From contig CM022297.1 in the NCBI GenBank assembly GCA_011799875.1, forward strand, positions 523,617,362 through 523,681,361: 64,000 nucleotides of DNA, in the 5' to 3' direction. Origin of the DNA: Thinopyrum elongatum. Taxonomy: Eukaryota > Streptophyta > Magnoliopsida > Poales > Poaceae. A program made the translations under genes and the position numbers. Below, one piece after another: positions 31,058 to 42,628 of this stretch; within the stretch, counting starts at the first letter, position 1; each line of letters starts with the position of its first letter. Below the pieces are notes generated by a model, which searched no databases, had not been told where the DNA came from, and saw only the letters and a program-made list of their open reading frames with translations.

Positions 31058-32718
31058 ATGAACCGGCAATGGAAGTACGGTAACAGACGCACCTCCGAGT
31101 ACATTAAGGGCGTGCATAATTTTCTCGAAGTGGCTGAGGCAAACAAGCAGAATGGTTTTATGTGTTGTCAATGCCCTATCTTTGGGAATACGAAGTCTTA
31201 CTCTAACTCGAAAACCCTTCACATCCACCTGCTTGAGAAGGGTTTCATGCCACACTATAATGTTTGAACCAAGCACGGAGAAAGAGGGGTTATGATGGAA
31301 GGCAGCGAAGAAGAAGAGGATGATGACAACTATGTGCGCCCTGAATATAGTGATGCTGCAACGGGGGAAGCTGAAGATCAAGAGGAACCAGACGATGTGC
31401 CCGATGATGATCTTCGCCGGGTCATTGTTGATGCAAAGAGAGAGTGCGAAAGTGAAAAGGAGAAGTTGAAGTTCGATCGCATGTTAGAGGATCACAAAAA
31501 AGGGTTGTACCCAAATTGCGAAGATGGCAACACAAAGCTCGGTACCACACTGGAATTGCTGCGGTGGAAGGCAGACAATGGTGTATCTGACAACAGATTT
31601 GAGAAGCTACTGAAAATATTGAAGAAGAAGCTTCCAAAGGATAACGAATTGCCCGACAGTACGTACGGAGCAAAGAAGGTTCTATGCCCTCTAGGATTGG
31701 AGGTGCAGAAGATACATGCATGCCCTAATGACTGCATCCTCTACCGCGGTGCGTACGAGGATTTGAACGCATGCCCGGTATGCGGTGCATTGCGGTATAA
31801 GATCACATGAGATGACCCTGGTGATGTTGACGGCGAGCGCCCCAGGAAGAGGGTTCCTGCCAAGGTGATGTGGTATGCTCCTATAATACCACGGTTGAAA
31901 CGTCTGTTCAGAAAGAAAGAGCATGCCAAGTTGATGCGATGGCACAAAGAGGACCGTAAGAGAGACGGGAAGTTGAGAGCACCCGCTGACGGGTCGCAGT
32001 GGAGAAAAATCGAGAGAAAGTGGGGGGGGTGGAATTTGCAGATGACGCAAGGAACGTATGGTTTGGTTTAAGCGTGGATGGCATTAATCCTTTTGGGGAG
32101 CAGAGTAGCAATCATAGCACCTGGCCCGTGACTCTATGTACCTATAACCTTCCTCCTTGGCTGTGCAAGAAGCGGAAGTTCATTATTATGCCAGTTCTCA
32201 TCCAAGGCTCTAAGCAACCCGGCAACGACATTGATGTGTACCTAAGGCCATTAGTTGAAGAACTTTTACAGCTGTGGAATGGAAAAGGTGTACGTGTGTG
32301 GGATGAGCAAGACCAACAGAAATTTGACCTACATGCGTTGTTGTTTGTAACCATCAATGATTGGCCTGCTCTTAGTAATCTTTCAAGACAGACAAACAAG
32401 GGATACCACGCATGCACGCACTGTTTAGATGACACCGAAAGTATATATTTGGACAAATGCAGGAAGAATGTGTACCTGGGGCATCGTCGATTTCTTCCAA
32501 CCAACCATCAATGTCGAAAGAAAGGCAAGCATTTCAAAGGCGAGGCAGATCACCGGAGGAAGCCCGCCGTCCGTACTGGTGATCACATACTTGCTATGGT
32601 CAATGATTTACAAGTAATCTTTGGAAAGGGTCCCGGCGGACTATTTGTTCCGAATGACGCTGAGGGACGCGCATCCATGTGGACACAAGTGAAGACTTTC
32701 TCCCCACAACTATTATGA
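31058..32718 (+). pseudogene. CACTA transposase (TNPD-like; Transpos_assoc plus partial Transposase_21)
   Basis: ATG at 31058 directly follows an intron-type AG. Residues 1-70 (EYIKGVHNFLEVAEANKQ, CCQCPIFGNTKSY, HLLEKGFMPHYNV) match the transposase-associated domain; a TGA follows at 31265, where a Trp codon is usual. The same frame runs through an acidic stretch (EEEEDDDNYV), KVLCPLGLEVQKIHACPNDC and CPVCG zinc-type cysteines to a TGA at 31808. A G-run near 32025 shifts the frame, then NVWFGLSVDGINPFG, WPVTLCTYNLPPWLCKK and GYHACTHC (Transposase_21) follow. The protein stops at 32718 soon after VPNDAEGRASMW, so the C-terminal half of Transposase_21 is missing. The protein would bind ends and catalyse cut-and-paste movement; this copy cannot. 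Confidence 0.88.
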
Positions 32719-32756
32719 TGATGCTTTTGATCTAGAATATCACTGCAGTTACATGT

Positions 32757-33320
32757 GAAGAAATGAAATGCCTTTTGTAACAGATGAGTTTCCATCCGAA
32801 ACCCTGATACTTCAAAAGAGATTGTCCGTTTTGTACACGAAGTGCATCCAGTTTTTGCCGTAACCCTCTCAACTTTTTAGCCCATGCTATGTGGGTGAAA
32901 TGATGATACCATGCCAACTTTCAACCTTTTCACAGTTCATTTGAAGTGCTTTTCAATTTCAGGGTTATTTAGCTCAAAAAAATCAGTAAATGCATGAAAA
33001 ATACCAAATGAAGTCAGAAAGGGTTAAAAATTGATGATGTGGCTTTGAATGGTGCATTTTGAACACACAAAAAGTCTGGAGTTCAAATAAGTTCAAAAAA
33101 AATGAAATCCCTTTGTAACAGATGAGTTTTCATCCGAAGCCCTGATACTTCGAAATAGATTGTCCATTTTGTACACGAAGTGCATCCAGTTTTTACCATA
33201 ACCCTCTCAACTTTTTAGCACATGCTACGTAGGTGAAATGATGATACCATGCCAACTTTCAACCTTTTCACAGTTCATTTGAAGTGCTTTTCAATTTCAG
33301 GGTCATTTAGCTCAAAGAAT
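32757..33320. repeat. Two direct repeats of ~215 bp inside the CACTA element
   Basis: The block from CTTTTGTAACAGATGAG to TTCAATTTCAGGGTTATTTA (about 32771-32972) recurs at about 33108-33310 with few changes; both hold GTACACGAAGTGCATCCAG and ATGATGATACCATGCC. Confidence 0.8.
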
Positions 33321-34020
33321 GAACTAATAGCAAAAAGAATGAACTAGAAAACTTTTATGAAACTCTAATAGCAAAAGGAATCAACTAAAAAATTAATTAA
33401 AATATTTTGTTATGATCAACTAAAACAAAACTATAATATTCTTCAATAGCAAAAAGAATCAACTAAAAAGCTTTTATAAAACTCTAATAGCAAAAGGAAT
33501 CAACTAAAAACATTTTATAAACTTCTAGTATTTTTTAAACTAAAATTATAAAAAATGTATGCAACTAAAATTATCAAAGTATTTTTTGTTCAAAACATTA
33601 ATAGCAAAAAGAATAATCATAAAGAATTTTTTTTGTTAGAAACTTTAATAGCAAAAAGAATTATCATAAAGAATTTTTTTGTTAGAAACTAAATAAACAA
33701 TTTGTTTTTGAATATAATTATAAAACACAGTAATATTAATAGCAGGAAAAAGAATCACTCAAAAATCTATTTTTATAGTAAAGTTATTCACAAACTAGTG
33801 ATTCACACAAATTTCAAAGAATTCAAATTTAAACTATTCAAATTTGAAAACTAATGGCACTAACAGAATGTTTATAATTTTTGTGACCTAACAGCAAAAA
33901 GAATTAAAAAAATAAAGCAAAAAAAAAAGAAAATAAATAATGCAAAAAACAAAACAAAAAAATGAAAAATAAATAAATAAATGCCACCTACTTGGCCACC
34001 ACGACCTAAATACGACTAGA
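33321..34020. repeat. A/T-rich spacer with recurrent AATAGCAAAAAGAATCAACT
   Basis: The word AATAGCAAAAAGAAT (variants AATAGCAAAAGGAAT) recurs at least six times between 33327 and 33900. No coding potential. Confidence 0.6.
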
Positions 34021-34194
34021 AACCCAACCAGCCAGGTGGGCCAGGATTCAGGCCCGTAGAAGGCCCAGTAAGCCCACAGGCATATACAGAGAGGTTAGGT
34101 CCGTAAACCTACTTTAGAGAGGAGCTCGAAGGCTCAGGCGCACCGCACCTTTTAAACAGGTGCGCCACTCTCTCAACTAGCGAGGTGGGACTAA

Positions 34195-34350
34195 ACTCCC
34201 ACCACGCCGCTGTGCAAGCCCATTGGTCCCAGTTGGTGGCACGAACCAGGACCAATGCCCACCTTTGGTCCCGGTTCGTGCCACCAACCGGGACCAATGC
34301 CACCCTTTGGTCCCGGTTCGTGCCCCAAACCGGGACCAAAGGTGTGGGTA
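34195..34350. repeat. Internal island of CACTA subterminal-type repeats plus TATA
   Basis: TTTGGTCCCGGTTCGTGCC and its complement AACCGGGACCAA alternate here, 4.5 kb from the left end, exactly like the terminal regions. They are followed by GGGTATATAACCCC (34347), a TATA box that could drive the second gene. Confidence 0.7.
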
Positions 34351-35179
34351 TATAACCCCACACTTAGAGAAATTTCCCCCCACCTCGCCATTCTTCTCTG
34401 AACGCCGCCAGGCTGCCCCTGCTTCCTCGACGCCGTCGCCGCCCCGTGGTCGCCGTCGCCGCCCGCTCCTCGACGCCGTCGCCGCCCGCTCCTCGTCGCC
34501 GTCGCCCCGCGCCCCTGCCCTGCCCCGACGCGCCGCCCGGCCCGTGCCCCCTTCCTCGACATACGCCGGCCGCCCCGTGCTCGCTGCCTCGACGTCGGCC
34601 GCCCCGACGCCACCCCGCGCCCCCGGCCTGCCCCAACCACGCCGCACCTCTCCTCGCCGTTCGGTCCGGCCGGCCTCCTCCTCTCTGTTTTTGTTTTTTT
34701 TCAATATGATGATTTTTTTGTTCATAGATGATATATATGTAGTGTATATGATGATATGTATGTGTATATATATGATGATATGTCCTGTTTTTTCATAAAA
34801 AAATTATTCATAGATGATATATATGTAGTGTATATGATGATATATATGTATGTGTATGCAAAAGTTACATTTAAGAAAAAAAGAAAATGTATGTATTATG
34901 TTCATATGCAAAGAATATGCAAAAGTTAGAATTTTTTTTGTAGTAGATGATGATGATGGATGATGATTATGATATATGAAACTTGGTCAATTTTTTTGTA
35001 CTAGATGATGATGATGATGATGATGATGATATGATGAGATGATGATGATGATATATGATGATATATGAAAACTTGGTCAATTTTTTCTGTTGTAGATGTT
35101 TGAATGTATTAAAATTTTGTCATTTGAAAAAATTGTTGAATGTTGCATATTTCACGATGCAAGCATTTGATCCAATGTA

Positions 35180-35392
35180 ACTAGATGCAATAATTTTGAT
35201 CATATGTCAAAGTTTGAATTTTGACATATGCAACATTTGATCATATATCAAAGTTTGATCATATGTCAAAGTTTGAATTTTGACATATGCAACATTTGAT
35301 CATATGTCAAAGTTTGAATTTTGACATATGCAATATTTAATAAGGGATTTATCAAGAATGCCCCCATTAATAAGAGATTTATCAAGAATGCC
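35180..35392. repeat. Short tandem repeats upstream of the near-palindrome
   Basis: Three copies of an approximately 41-bp unit containing GATCATATGTCAAAGTTTGA and TTTTGACATATGCAA, which is itself internally palindromic, followed by two copies of GATTTATCAAGAATGCCCCC. Confidence 0.75.
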
Positions 35393-35851
35393 CCCATTAT
35401 GGATGTGCATAATTAAGTTGATCCATATTTTTCCTGATCTCATCTACGCTTTTATATGTGCACGTTCTCTTGTGTCAAAGTATTGAAGAAATCCATGATT
35501 TCATAATTAGCCGGAAGTAACAGGCGCATGATGGTACAAAAGTTTCCAAAGTTGTTTTGGAACGGAGTCCTGATAGGATAATTCGCTTTTTGGTACGAAG
35601 TTCAGCAAAGGCCTTCCAAATAGCGATATTCGGAAGGCTCTTGCTGAACTTCGTACCAAAAAGCGAATTATCTTATCCGGGACTCCGTTCTAAAACAACT
35701 TTGGAGAGCTTCGTACCATTATGCGCCTGTTACTTCCGGCTAATGATGAAGCCATGGTTTTCTTGAATCCTTTGACACAAGACAACGTGACATATAGAAG
35801 GGTAGATGAGATCAGGAAAAATATGGACCATTTTCTGCACATCCAGAATGG
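35393..35851. repeat. ~460 bp near-palindrome (long hairpin) in the CACTA element
   Basis: The left arm (CCATTATGGATGTGCA, ATATTTTTCCTGATCTCATC, TAGCCGGAAGTAACAGGCGC, AATTCGCTTTTTGGTACGAA, AGTTCAGCAA) is matched in reverse order and complement by the right arm (TTGCTGAACTTCGTACC, AAAAAGCGAATTATC, GCGCCTGTTACTTCCGGCTA, GATGAGATCAGGAAAAATAT, TGCACATCCAGAATGG). The centre is near 35622 with a short loop. Transcribed, it would form a long imperfect hairpin RNA. Confidence 0.85.
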
Positions 35852-36054
35852 CGCCATTTTGTTAAATCACTTAAAGGTTAAGAGAATCCCTTGTTTGACA
35901 TTCATGAGAGAGGCGGTCCGGACGTCGGACATTCATGAGAGAGGCGGTCCGGTCCGGTCGCCGGACATGTCATGTGATAGGTAGTATTTTTTTTTTGTTC
36001 ATAGAAAACTCCGGTAACTCTTCAACATGAGAGGGGACGTCGATCAACCCCCTC

Positions 36055-36176
36055 TCGCCCGACCAAACCCTAGAAGCGTCGAGGCCACCCCAAACCCTAG
36101 AAGCGTTGTCGAGGCCACCCCAAACCCTAGAAGCGTTGTCGAGGCCACCCCAAACCGTAGAAGCGTCGAGGCCACT
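36055..36176. repeat. Four tandem copies of a ~30-bp unit
   Basis: CAAACCCTAGAAGCGT(TGT)CGAGGCCACC is repeated four times. Just upstream (35900-35960) CATTCATGAGAGAGGCGG occurs twice. Likely the untranslated leader of the second CACTA gene. Confidence 0.8.
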
Positions 36177-36283
36177 AATATGATTCCTTGTTGTGATTAG
36201 CTAGCTAGGTCTATGTTTGCCACTAATATATCCATCTCTCATGTTTGTATATTAATTGCCATGTTGTAATATTTGCAGAAACT

Positions 36284-39200
36284 ATGGATCAAAGAGACTT
36301 AGAACAAGAAGAGTTGTTGGGGGACATAATCCGCGACGGACGTGATGTCTTGTCGTTTCTCAACGACACCGATGGTCTGGAAGGAGAGGATGACGGCTCC
36401 GGTGATCGAACAATGGAGGAGGAAGGACATGATCATGACGGCTCCAGTGACCGAATGCCGGAGAAAGAAGGAGACCATGATGGCGGCTCCGGTGACCGAA
36501 CGGAGGAGGGAGCTGTTACAAAGTCCGGCGAGGTATATATATTAATTAAGCCTATGCTGACTAATTGATGCATTAATTGTTTTGGTATGTACATATATTA
36601 ACGCTTCTTTCTTCAGTTATAGCCCTCCGGATCGAGCCAAACTTCGGTAACGAGACGAGGCCCGAAGAAAAGGTTGCGCCAGGATGAAAGGTTCACGATC
36701 ACAGCACTCGCGGATGATGGCCTACCGATTGAACCCAAGCGGACCAAGGACGCATTTGTTGCTCAGTGCGGAGCTATTGTTAGGGACATCATCCCGATCA
36801 GCATCCAGAAATGGAATAAGCCGGCTAAGGATGACCCTGAAGTTTCTTATGTCACCGATAGATAGAAAGATGATCTTTGGACCTCGCTGAAGGCAAATTT
36901 CACCCTACCGCCAGAGGAGGATCCGAATACGCCTGTTATAGAGCCAAAGGTCAAGGCGTGTGCTCTTAAGAAGATGGCAGATCTATTCAGGAGGTGGAAG
37001 AAAGAGTTGAACACAAAGTTTGTCGACAAAGGGAAGACTCCACAATTCACCGGCCGATATGAGAAGATAAAAGATCACTGGCCCGCATTTGTGGCCTACA
37101 AGACATCGGAGAAGGGTAAGAAAATGTCAGAGACAAACAAGAAAAATGCTGCAAAGAAGAAGTATCGCCATCACACGGGGTCAGGTGGCTACCACAAAGC
37201 CTGGCCGTTATGGGACAAAGCTGAGCAAGACCTGCTTGCTAAAGGGGTCCAACCAGCGACATTGAACTGGCCAGACCATTCAAGGACTTGGTTCTTCGGG
37301 GTTGGGGGAACTTTGGACCCAGAAACAGGGGAGTGCCGTTGGACGGACGAGCAACTTGCAATACTTGTCAAGAAGCTTCAGTAATATATCAGCGCAGCGC
37401 AGCAAGGGACGTTCATTCCCGACAGAGAGAAGGACGAGCTGACTGAGGCCCTCGGGAATCCTGAGCACCCTGGACGAACACGAGGCACACCAGGCTCCAT
37501 TCCGTGGGTGGTTGGGTTTGCCGGCGCAGGCGGTTACAGAAGCCGGGAGAGAAAGAGGAAAGCGGAGCTGAGCGAAATGCAGAAGCTCAATGCAAGACTA
37601 GTAAAGCTAGAGGAACTTGCAGCTGCCGACCAACCATCTCAGCGGCACGAAGCTACCCCAGAAGCTACCCCGCCATCTCAGCGGAGAAGCAGCGTGGCTT
37701 CCACGGAGCTTGTTCAGCCTGATTTCACGGCTCCTCGCTACCCTGTGGATACTATCACGGAGGCTCAACTTTGCCAGCTTATGACGAAATGGCAGAACCT
37801 CACTTTGAAGGCGACTGTCGGCTCTGTTGCACCTCCTCAACCCGACGGAACTTTTCACTGCCGTCCGATTTCACATGGCTATGCTGTTGTGACGGTGGAT
37901 GAAATAATGGAGGGATTTGAGGAGCTCGAGCTTGACCACCCTACAGGTGAAGGGGAGAATCAGCTGCTTTATGCTTTGAGGAGTACATGTCTATGGAGGA
38001 AGGAGTACATCAAGCTTCCAAACTGGACGCCTCCTCCTCCTCCTCCTCCTCCTCCTCCGGCGAGTCAGGGCACTCCGCCTCCTCCTCCTCCTCCTCCTCC
38101 TTCGGCGAGTGATCAGGGCACTTCGCCTCCTTCTCCGGCTCCTCCGGCGCGTGAGGGCACTCCGCCTCCTCCTTCGCCTCCTCCGGCGCGTCGGAGCAGT
38201 CCGCCTCCTCCTCCGCCTTGTCAGCAACGGCAGAAGACAGACGTCGCTGCTCCGGCGCGTCGGAGCACTCCGCCTCCTTCTCTGCCTCGTAAGCAATGAC
38301 AGAAGAGAGACGCCGCCGCTCCGGCGGCTAGCACTACAAGCAGAGGTGGGAGGCAATTCAGATACGGTCCATCTCTCAAGGCTCCGGAAAAGTTACCATA
38401 TGAGAGGACCGAGAAGGAAAACGAGGACATCTATCGTGCCCAAGTGAGGGACTTTTTTGCAAAGAAACCTCCACCTCCGAAGGAGACGATAGATCCGGTG
38501 AAAGCGAAGCGCACTATCGATGCCCTGAAGCGACCACCACCGCCTCCGCCGCAATCCAACTATGAGCGCATTATTGAAAGGACATATAAGGAAGCAGAGC
38601 GGTCGGGAAGTACTTGCAGTGATGCAAGGTTAGCAGAACGAAGAAGTGGGAAAAAAAATCCCCAGCTCGGCGAACAGGTGAACCAATCGTGGCCCCCGCT
38701 CAAGGTGTCTAGCGATTTCGTCGCTAATCAGCCGAGGATGGTGCCCGGTACCAATCCTGCTGATTACCTGAGCGATGATCTAGAGTTTGAAATAATGGAT
38801 GTGGACGAATTCAGATACCAGTACGGGCAGCCTCTCGTCAAACCTGATCATCATCCTCCTCTAACAACGATGATGCGAAGATTCCATGAATGGTACATGA
38901 AAACCTGCAGCGAGTCTGGGAAGGATACTTTGACGCTGAGAATTAAAGAAGAGCACGACCTCGTTGGAATGGATCAGTTGTCTGTTGAATTTGACGAGTT
39001 ATTCCAGTTATACAATCAAAAGGCCCTCAACAAAACACTCGTGACTTGCTACTGTCTATAAGTACTACTTCTGTAATTAAGTCTCTATATATAGCTCAGC
39101 TCTTTCATTGCATGTATATATAATTATCCTCACTATATTATGTAGATTGAAGATCGTCGAATGCAGAAAAGCACAAATCTATGACATTTGGTTCATTAAC

Positions 39201-40110
39201 CCAAATATCATACATGAATGGATGGTTCAAAAGAATGTCACAGAAACTGAGGTCAACTTGCTACAATCGTTGCTTAAAAATCAAAACAAAGAGAAAATAC
39301 TCTTTCCTTACAACTTCAAGTGAGTGTTACTGTCTTGTGCATATTCGGTTTCCCTTATTACTCGAGGTTATAGTAATGTAATTGGTGAGTTATGCATGCG
39401 TGCGCAGGTTCCACTTTATTCTGCTAGAGATTAAGCTTGAGCGGGGAGTAGTAACCATCTTAGACTCGAGACGAAAAGATCCCCAGGAGTATGCGGACAT
39501 GACTGAAATGCTCCAGAAGTAAGTTCAATCGATCATTATCGCACCATATTGGCAACTTTGTTCATTTCCTGATATCAAGTAATTATTTTCTTTGTCTGGC
39601 AGGGTTTGAAAAGAGTTCACCGGAATTGTTCCGGCACTGCCGAGGGAGCTGCGATTTACACACCCAAAAGTAAGTACTACTAGCTAGTTCCGCGCATCTT
39701 CCATTGATTCTAGTTTCATCAATACCATTTATAATGCTTGATTACCAGTTTGATTGAACTCTATTTCTCGTAAAGTGCTTGTGGCAGGAAGCCGGGAATG
39801 ATTTTTATGGATACTACGTTTGCGAGTTCATCTACAACGCGACGACCTCTAAGCGGGGCTACTCTGAAAAACAATATGAAGTGCGTAAGCAATAATATTC
39901 ACAATTTTATTTTATTACCATCATTTGTGTTGAGTTTCATTCATATATATGTATTGACCCCCTTCTTCAAATTAGATGTGGCAGATGCGGGATGAACTCC
40001 TACCACATGATCGCATACGAGCAATTCAAGAGGAATTGGCGGGGTTCTTTTTTGACCACGTCATACATAAAGCCGGAGAATATCATGTGGAATTTGACAT
40101 TAGATGTTAG
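36284..40110 (+). pseudogene. Second CACTA gene: acidic/Pro-rich protein ending in a Ulp1 (C48)-like domain
   Basis: ATG at 36284 follows an intron AG at 36277-36278. Exon 1 ends at 36532 and an 84-nt intron follows. One frame then continues to about 39060 through RRGPKKRLRQDERFT, RWKKELNTKFVDKGK, a basic region, a Pro-rich tract (38030-38290, CCTCCT coding) and NPADYLSDDLEFEIMD. It carries four in-frame stops: TAG 36620, TAG about 36863, TAA 37382, TGA 38297. Four or five short exons follow with canonical borders, encoding FHFILLEI (catalytic His), TILDSRRKD (Asp) and GNDFYGYYVCEF. The position of the catalytic Cys in C48 peptidases is Tyr (TAT). The last exon encodes MRDELLPHDRIRAIQEELAGFF. 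Ulp1-like domains are known in plant transposons; the role is unclear and this copy is inactive. Confidence 0.8.
38030..38290 (+). repeat. CCTCCT-rich simple repeat coding for a proline tract
   Basis: Four blocks of (CCT)n separated by CCGGCG-containing spacers (GCGAGTCAGGGCACT and similar) within the second CACTA gene. Confidence 0.85.
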
Positions 40111-40695
40111 GGATTGTAAGAGATCTTATATTGTATATATGTAGCTAGTAGCGTCGGATAAATATACGAAAATTTGTTGTTCGACCAATCTCTCGGAGAA
40201 AGAGATGTCGATCACTTCTCTCTGTATATGTTCATGACGATCTTGTGTACTTAATGGTTCCTTCATTTGCTTACTAGCTAGCGTGTCGAGTTCTCTCTAT
40301 ACGTATAGTAGCTAGCGTCGACCAAGCACGGAGAAAGAGATGACACTTCTCTCTATTAGCTAGCTAACACAATATGAAACCCCTAAATTAACCCTCCAAA
40401 ACCCCCTAACCCCCCCCCCCCCCCCTCTTTCAAAAAAAAAAACAAAAACCCCAGCTCCTGCCAAATGCTAAAGCGTGGATGCCTTTTGGTCCCGGTTGGT
40501 GTTACCAACCGGGACTAAAAGTGCTCCTGCCTGGGCTCCCCGCAACGGCCACGTGGAGCCCCTTCTGTCTCGATTCGTAAGTGAACCGGGACTAAAGGTT
40601 TTGGGCTTTAGTCCCGACCCTTTAATCCCGGTTCCATAACCGGGGCTAATGGGCCTCTGAAACCAGGACAAATGGGCCGTTTTCTACTAGTGTAA

Positions 40696-40930
40696 ATCCA
40701 TGTTCTCTGTAACACAATTCAAGCAGATAACCTATCAAGAATCTGGATATCTATACCTTCTGAGTAAAACAAGACAAAATAAAAACATACAGCGGCACAC
40801 AAGAAACTACGCATGGCGATCAACAAAATTGCATGGGGTGGCTTTGTATCACCCCTCCAAACTAATCCACGGACTGTTAATACAAAAACCAAAATACTAT
40901 GTAACAAAAACATTCAAGGTCACACGCGAT
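40696..40930. repeat. Tandem unit C, right part
   Basis: Resumes the unit interrupted at 29748 with ATCCATGTTCTCTGTAACAC and AACCTATCAAGAATCTGGAT, then CTTTGTATCACCCCTCCAAA and ACACGCGATATGTAGG. The empty site is visible in unit A at about 27710. Confidence 0.8.
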
Positions 40931-41065
40931 ATGTAGGTAGGCTCTACTAGAGACCGAGACCAACAATTGTATTACGATTTGGTTGCCGCCCCATAAATTC
41001 ATCCGTGGCCAGCAAAGTGTCAACAATTATTTCCAAATTACAAGAATCAATGGCCAGAAACAAAT
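40931..41065. repeat. Truncated tandem unit D
   Basis: Starts GGCTCTACTAGAGACCGAGA like unit B, and loses similarity after CAGAAACAAATT. Confidence 0.65.
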
Positions 41066-41234
41066 TGGGCACCGCTAGGCATCAGACTACTGATAGGTTG
41101 CATCTATCAGACTAGTCGCGCACCGTTAGATCGAAAGCAGAAGGTACGTTCGATATGCTGGTTTAGGATCCAGTAAAACGAACCCAGGACTATTTCCATA
41201 AATAACGTGGATCCCTGATTATGCGGAATTAACT

Positions 41235-41420
41235 GATGCCTATATGCGCTGGTCCCTTAGTTTTAGGAAACAGATTAAATCCGGAAGAGCAGCTTCCTTC
41301 CTTACCATACGCATTGGTCCATAGTTTGAAACAAATCGAATCTGGCAGATTGCTTCCGTTCGATATGCATTGGTCCTTAGTTTTAGGAAACAAATCATAT
41401 CCGGTAGCTTGCTTCCTTAT
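41235..41420. repeat. Three tandem copies of a ~60-bp unit
   Basis: TGCGCTGGTCCCTTAGTTTT, CGCATTGGTCCATAGTTTGA and TGCATTGGTCCTTAGTTTTA each introduce a similar ~60-bp block ending in GCTTCC. Confidence 0.7.
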
Positions 41421-42509
41421 GAACCAAAATTAGCATCTGATGCAACTAATACGTGCATCCACCCTTGTTTGTAATGTTGTGCATCAGTTCGCTTCCTTTA
41501 CAACAATCAGTTTATGTTTTCGTTCGTTGGAGAATTTGCTCCTGTAGTAAATAAAACATGCTTCGATTTATTTGAAATTTTATGTCCTTTGTAACGTGAA
41601 ATTTTGTTTCCAAAGCATCACTATCTTACTTCCATAAACTAGAGAATTGGTTTGAACCTGCTTCCATCGAAAAGGAAATTATTCCACATGTTTGAGCATC
41701 ATAATCTTGTTTCCATCGACTATAGAATTGCTTCCAACCAAATATTATATTGCTTCCACTAAAGAGAAAAATATTTCCAGTCGTAATTACGCATGGTTCC
41801 AATTCAAATTAGGGATTTTTTTTTGCAAAGAAAGAGAAATATGCTACATTCAAATGGAGAGTATGCTTCAACGCAAGGTCAAATTGATTCCATGCGTCAA
41901 ATTTCGCTAATTCAAATGTGGCCTAGCCATCACGAGACGGAATTCGTTATCCAAGGCGTCTATGGGTATAAGCTGAGGTTCCCTTGCCCGAGTGCTTCGG
42001 TCTTCATTGTGTCGTCATCGAGGTTGTATACCTGTTGATAGCCCAAACATCTGAACATGGGTGTGTTTCTATGAACTCGACTAGTCATAGCTGAAGTCGG
42101 CACATCCAGCCTTGATCCCCTAGCGCCCCCTTGTCGGCATACAAACATGTGTGAGAAATCAAAAGGTAGGAAGCATGGCTAACACAAAGTAAATGATTTG
42201 ATGCTGTCACACACTAAAATAATGTAATTTTGATTTGAGGAATGTACATGCTTGGCAGGCAAGATTTAGATGCACAAATTTAATGTTCACGAAACATTGT
42301 TGTGTTGCGGCACTACATGTGTACAGTAGAAGCATATGGTAAAACTTAAGGAAGCATGATTAACAAGAAACACTAATTTGGTGCTATTCAACTGCTTGCT
42401 ATTAACCCTATTGAAGCATACTGTATAGGCCAAAGAAGCATACGTATTACAATGTGGAAGCACAATGGGTAAGAAGCACGAAAATAGTCCTCTGGATACA
42501 TAAGTAGTA

Positions 42510-42628
42510 TTCCCTCCGTCCGGAAATACTTGTCATCAAAATGGATAAAAAGAAATGTATCTGTATTTTAGTTCTAGATACATTCCTTTTTATCCATTTT
42601 GAAGACAAGTATTTTCGGACGGAGGGAG
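42510..42628. mobile_element. Stowaway MITE
   Basis: 119 bp between TCCCTCCGTCCGGAAATACT and TATTTTCGGACGGAGGGAG, near-perfect inverted repeats, TA on both sides (42508-42509, 42629-42630). A typical Triticeae Stowaway. Confidence 0.92.

Larger units (their letters stand above)
29749..40692 (+). mobile_element. CACTA (En/Spm-type) DNA transposon, 10.9 kb
   Basis: The left end reads CACTAGTAGAAAACAGGGCT and the right end is the reverse complement of CACTAGTAGAAAACGGCCC; TAA flanks both (29746-29748, 40693-40695), the 3-bp duplication of CACTA elements. Subterminal repeats of the CCCGGTT...AACCGGGAC type fill 29790-30030 and 40480-40660. It holds two genes on the plus strand, a truncated Transposase_21-type gene and a second gene ending in a Ulp1-like domain, both decayed. 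Direct repeats of ~215 bp, A/T-rich spacers, a near-palindrome and a second island of subterminal-like repeats occupy the space between. Inserted in unit C of the tandem array. Confidence 0.93.

Noticed and set aside
35557..35766. Open frame in the right arm of the near-palindrome
   Set aside because: No similarity recognised to CACTA proteins, and the sequence is explained by the inverted repeat.
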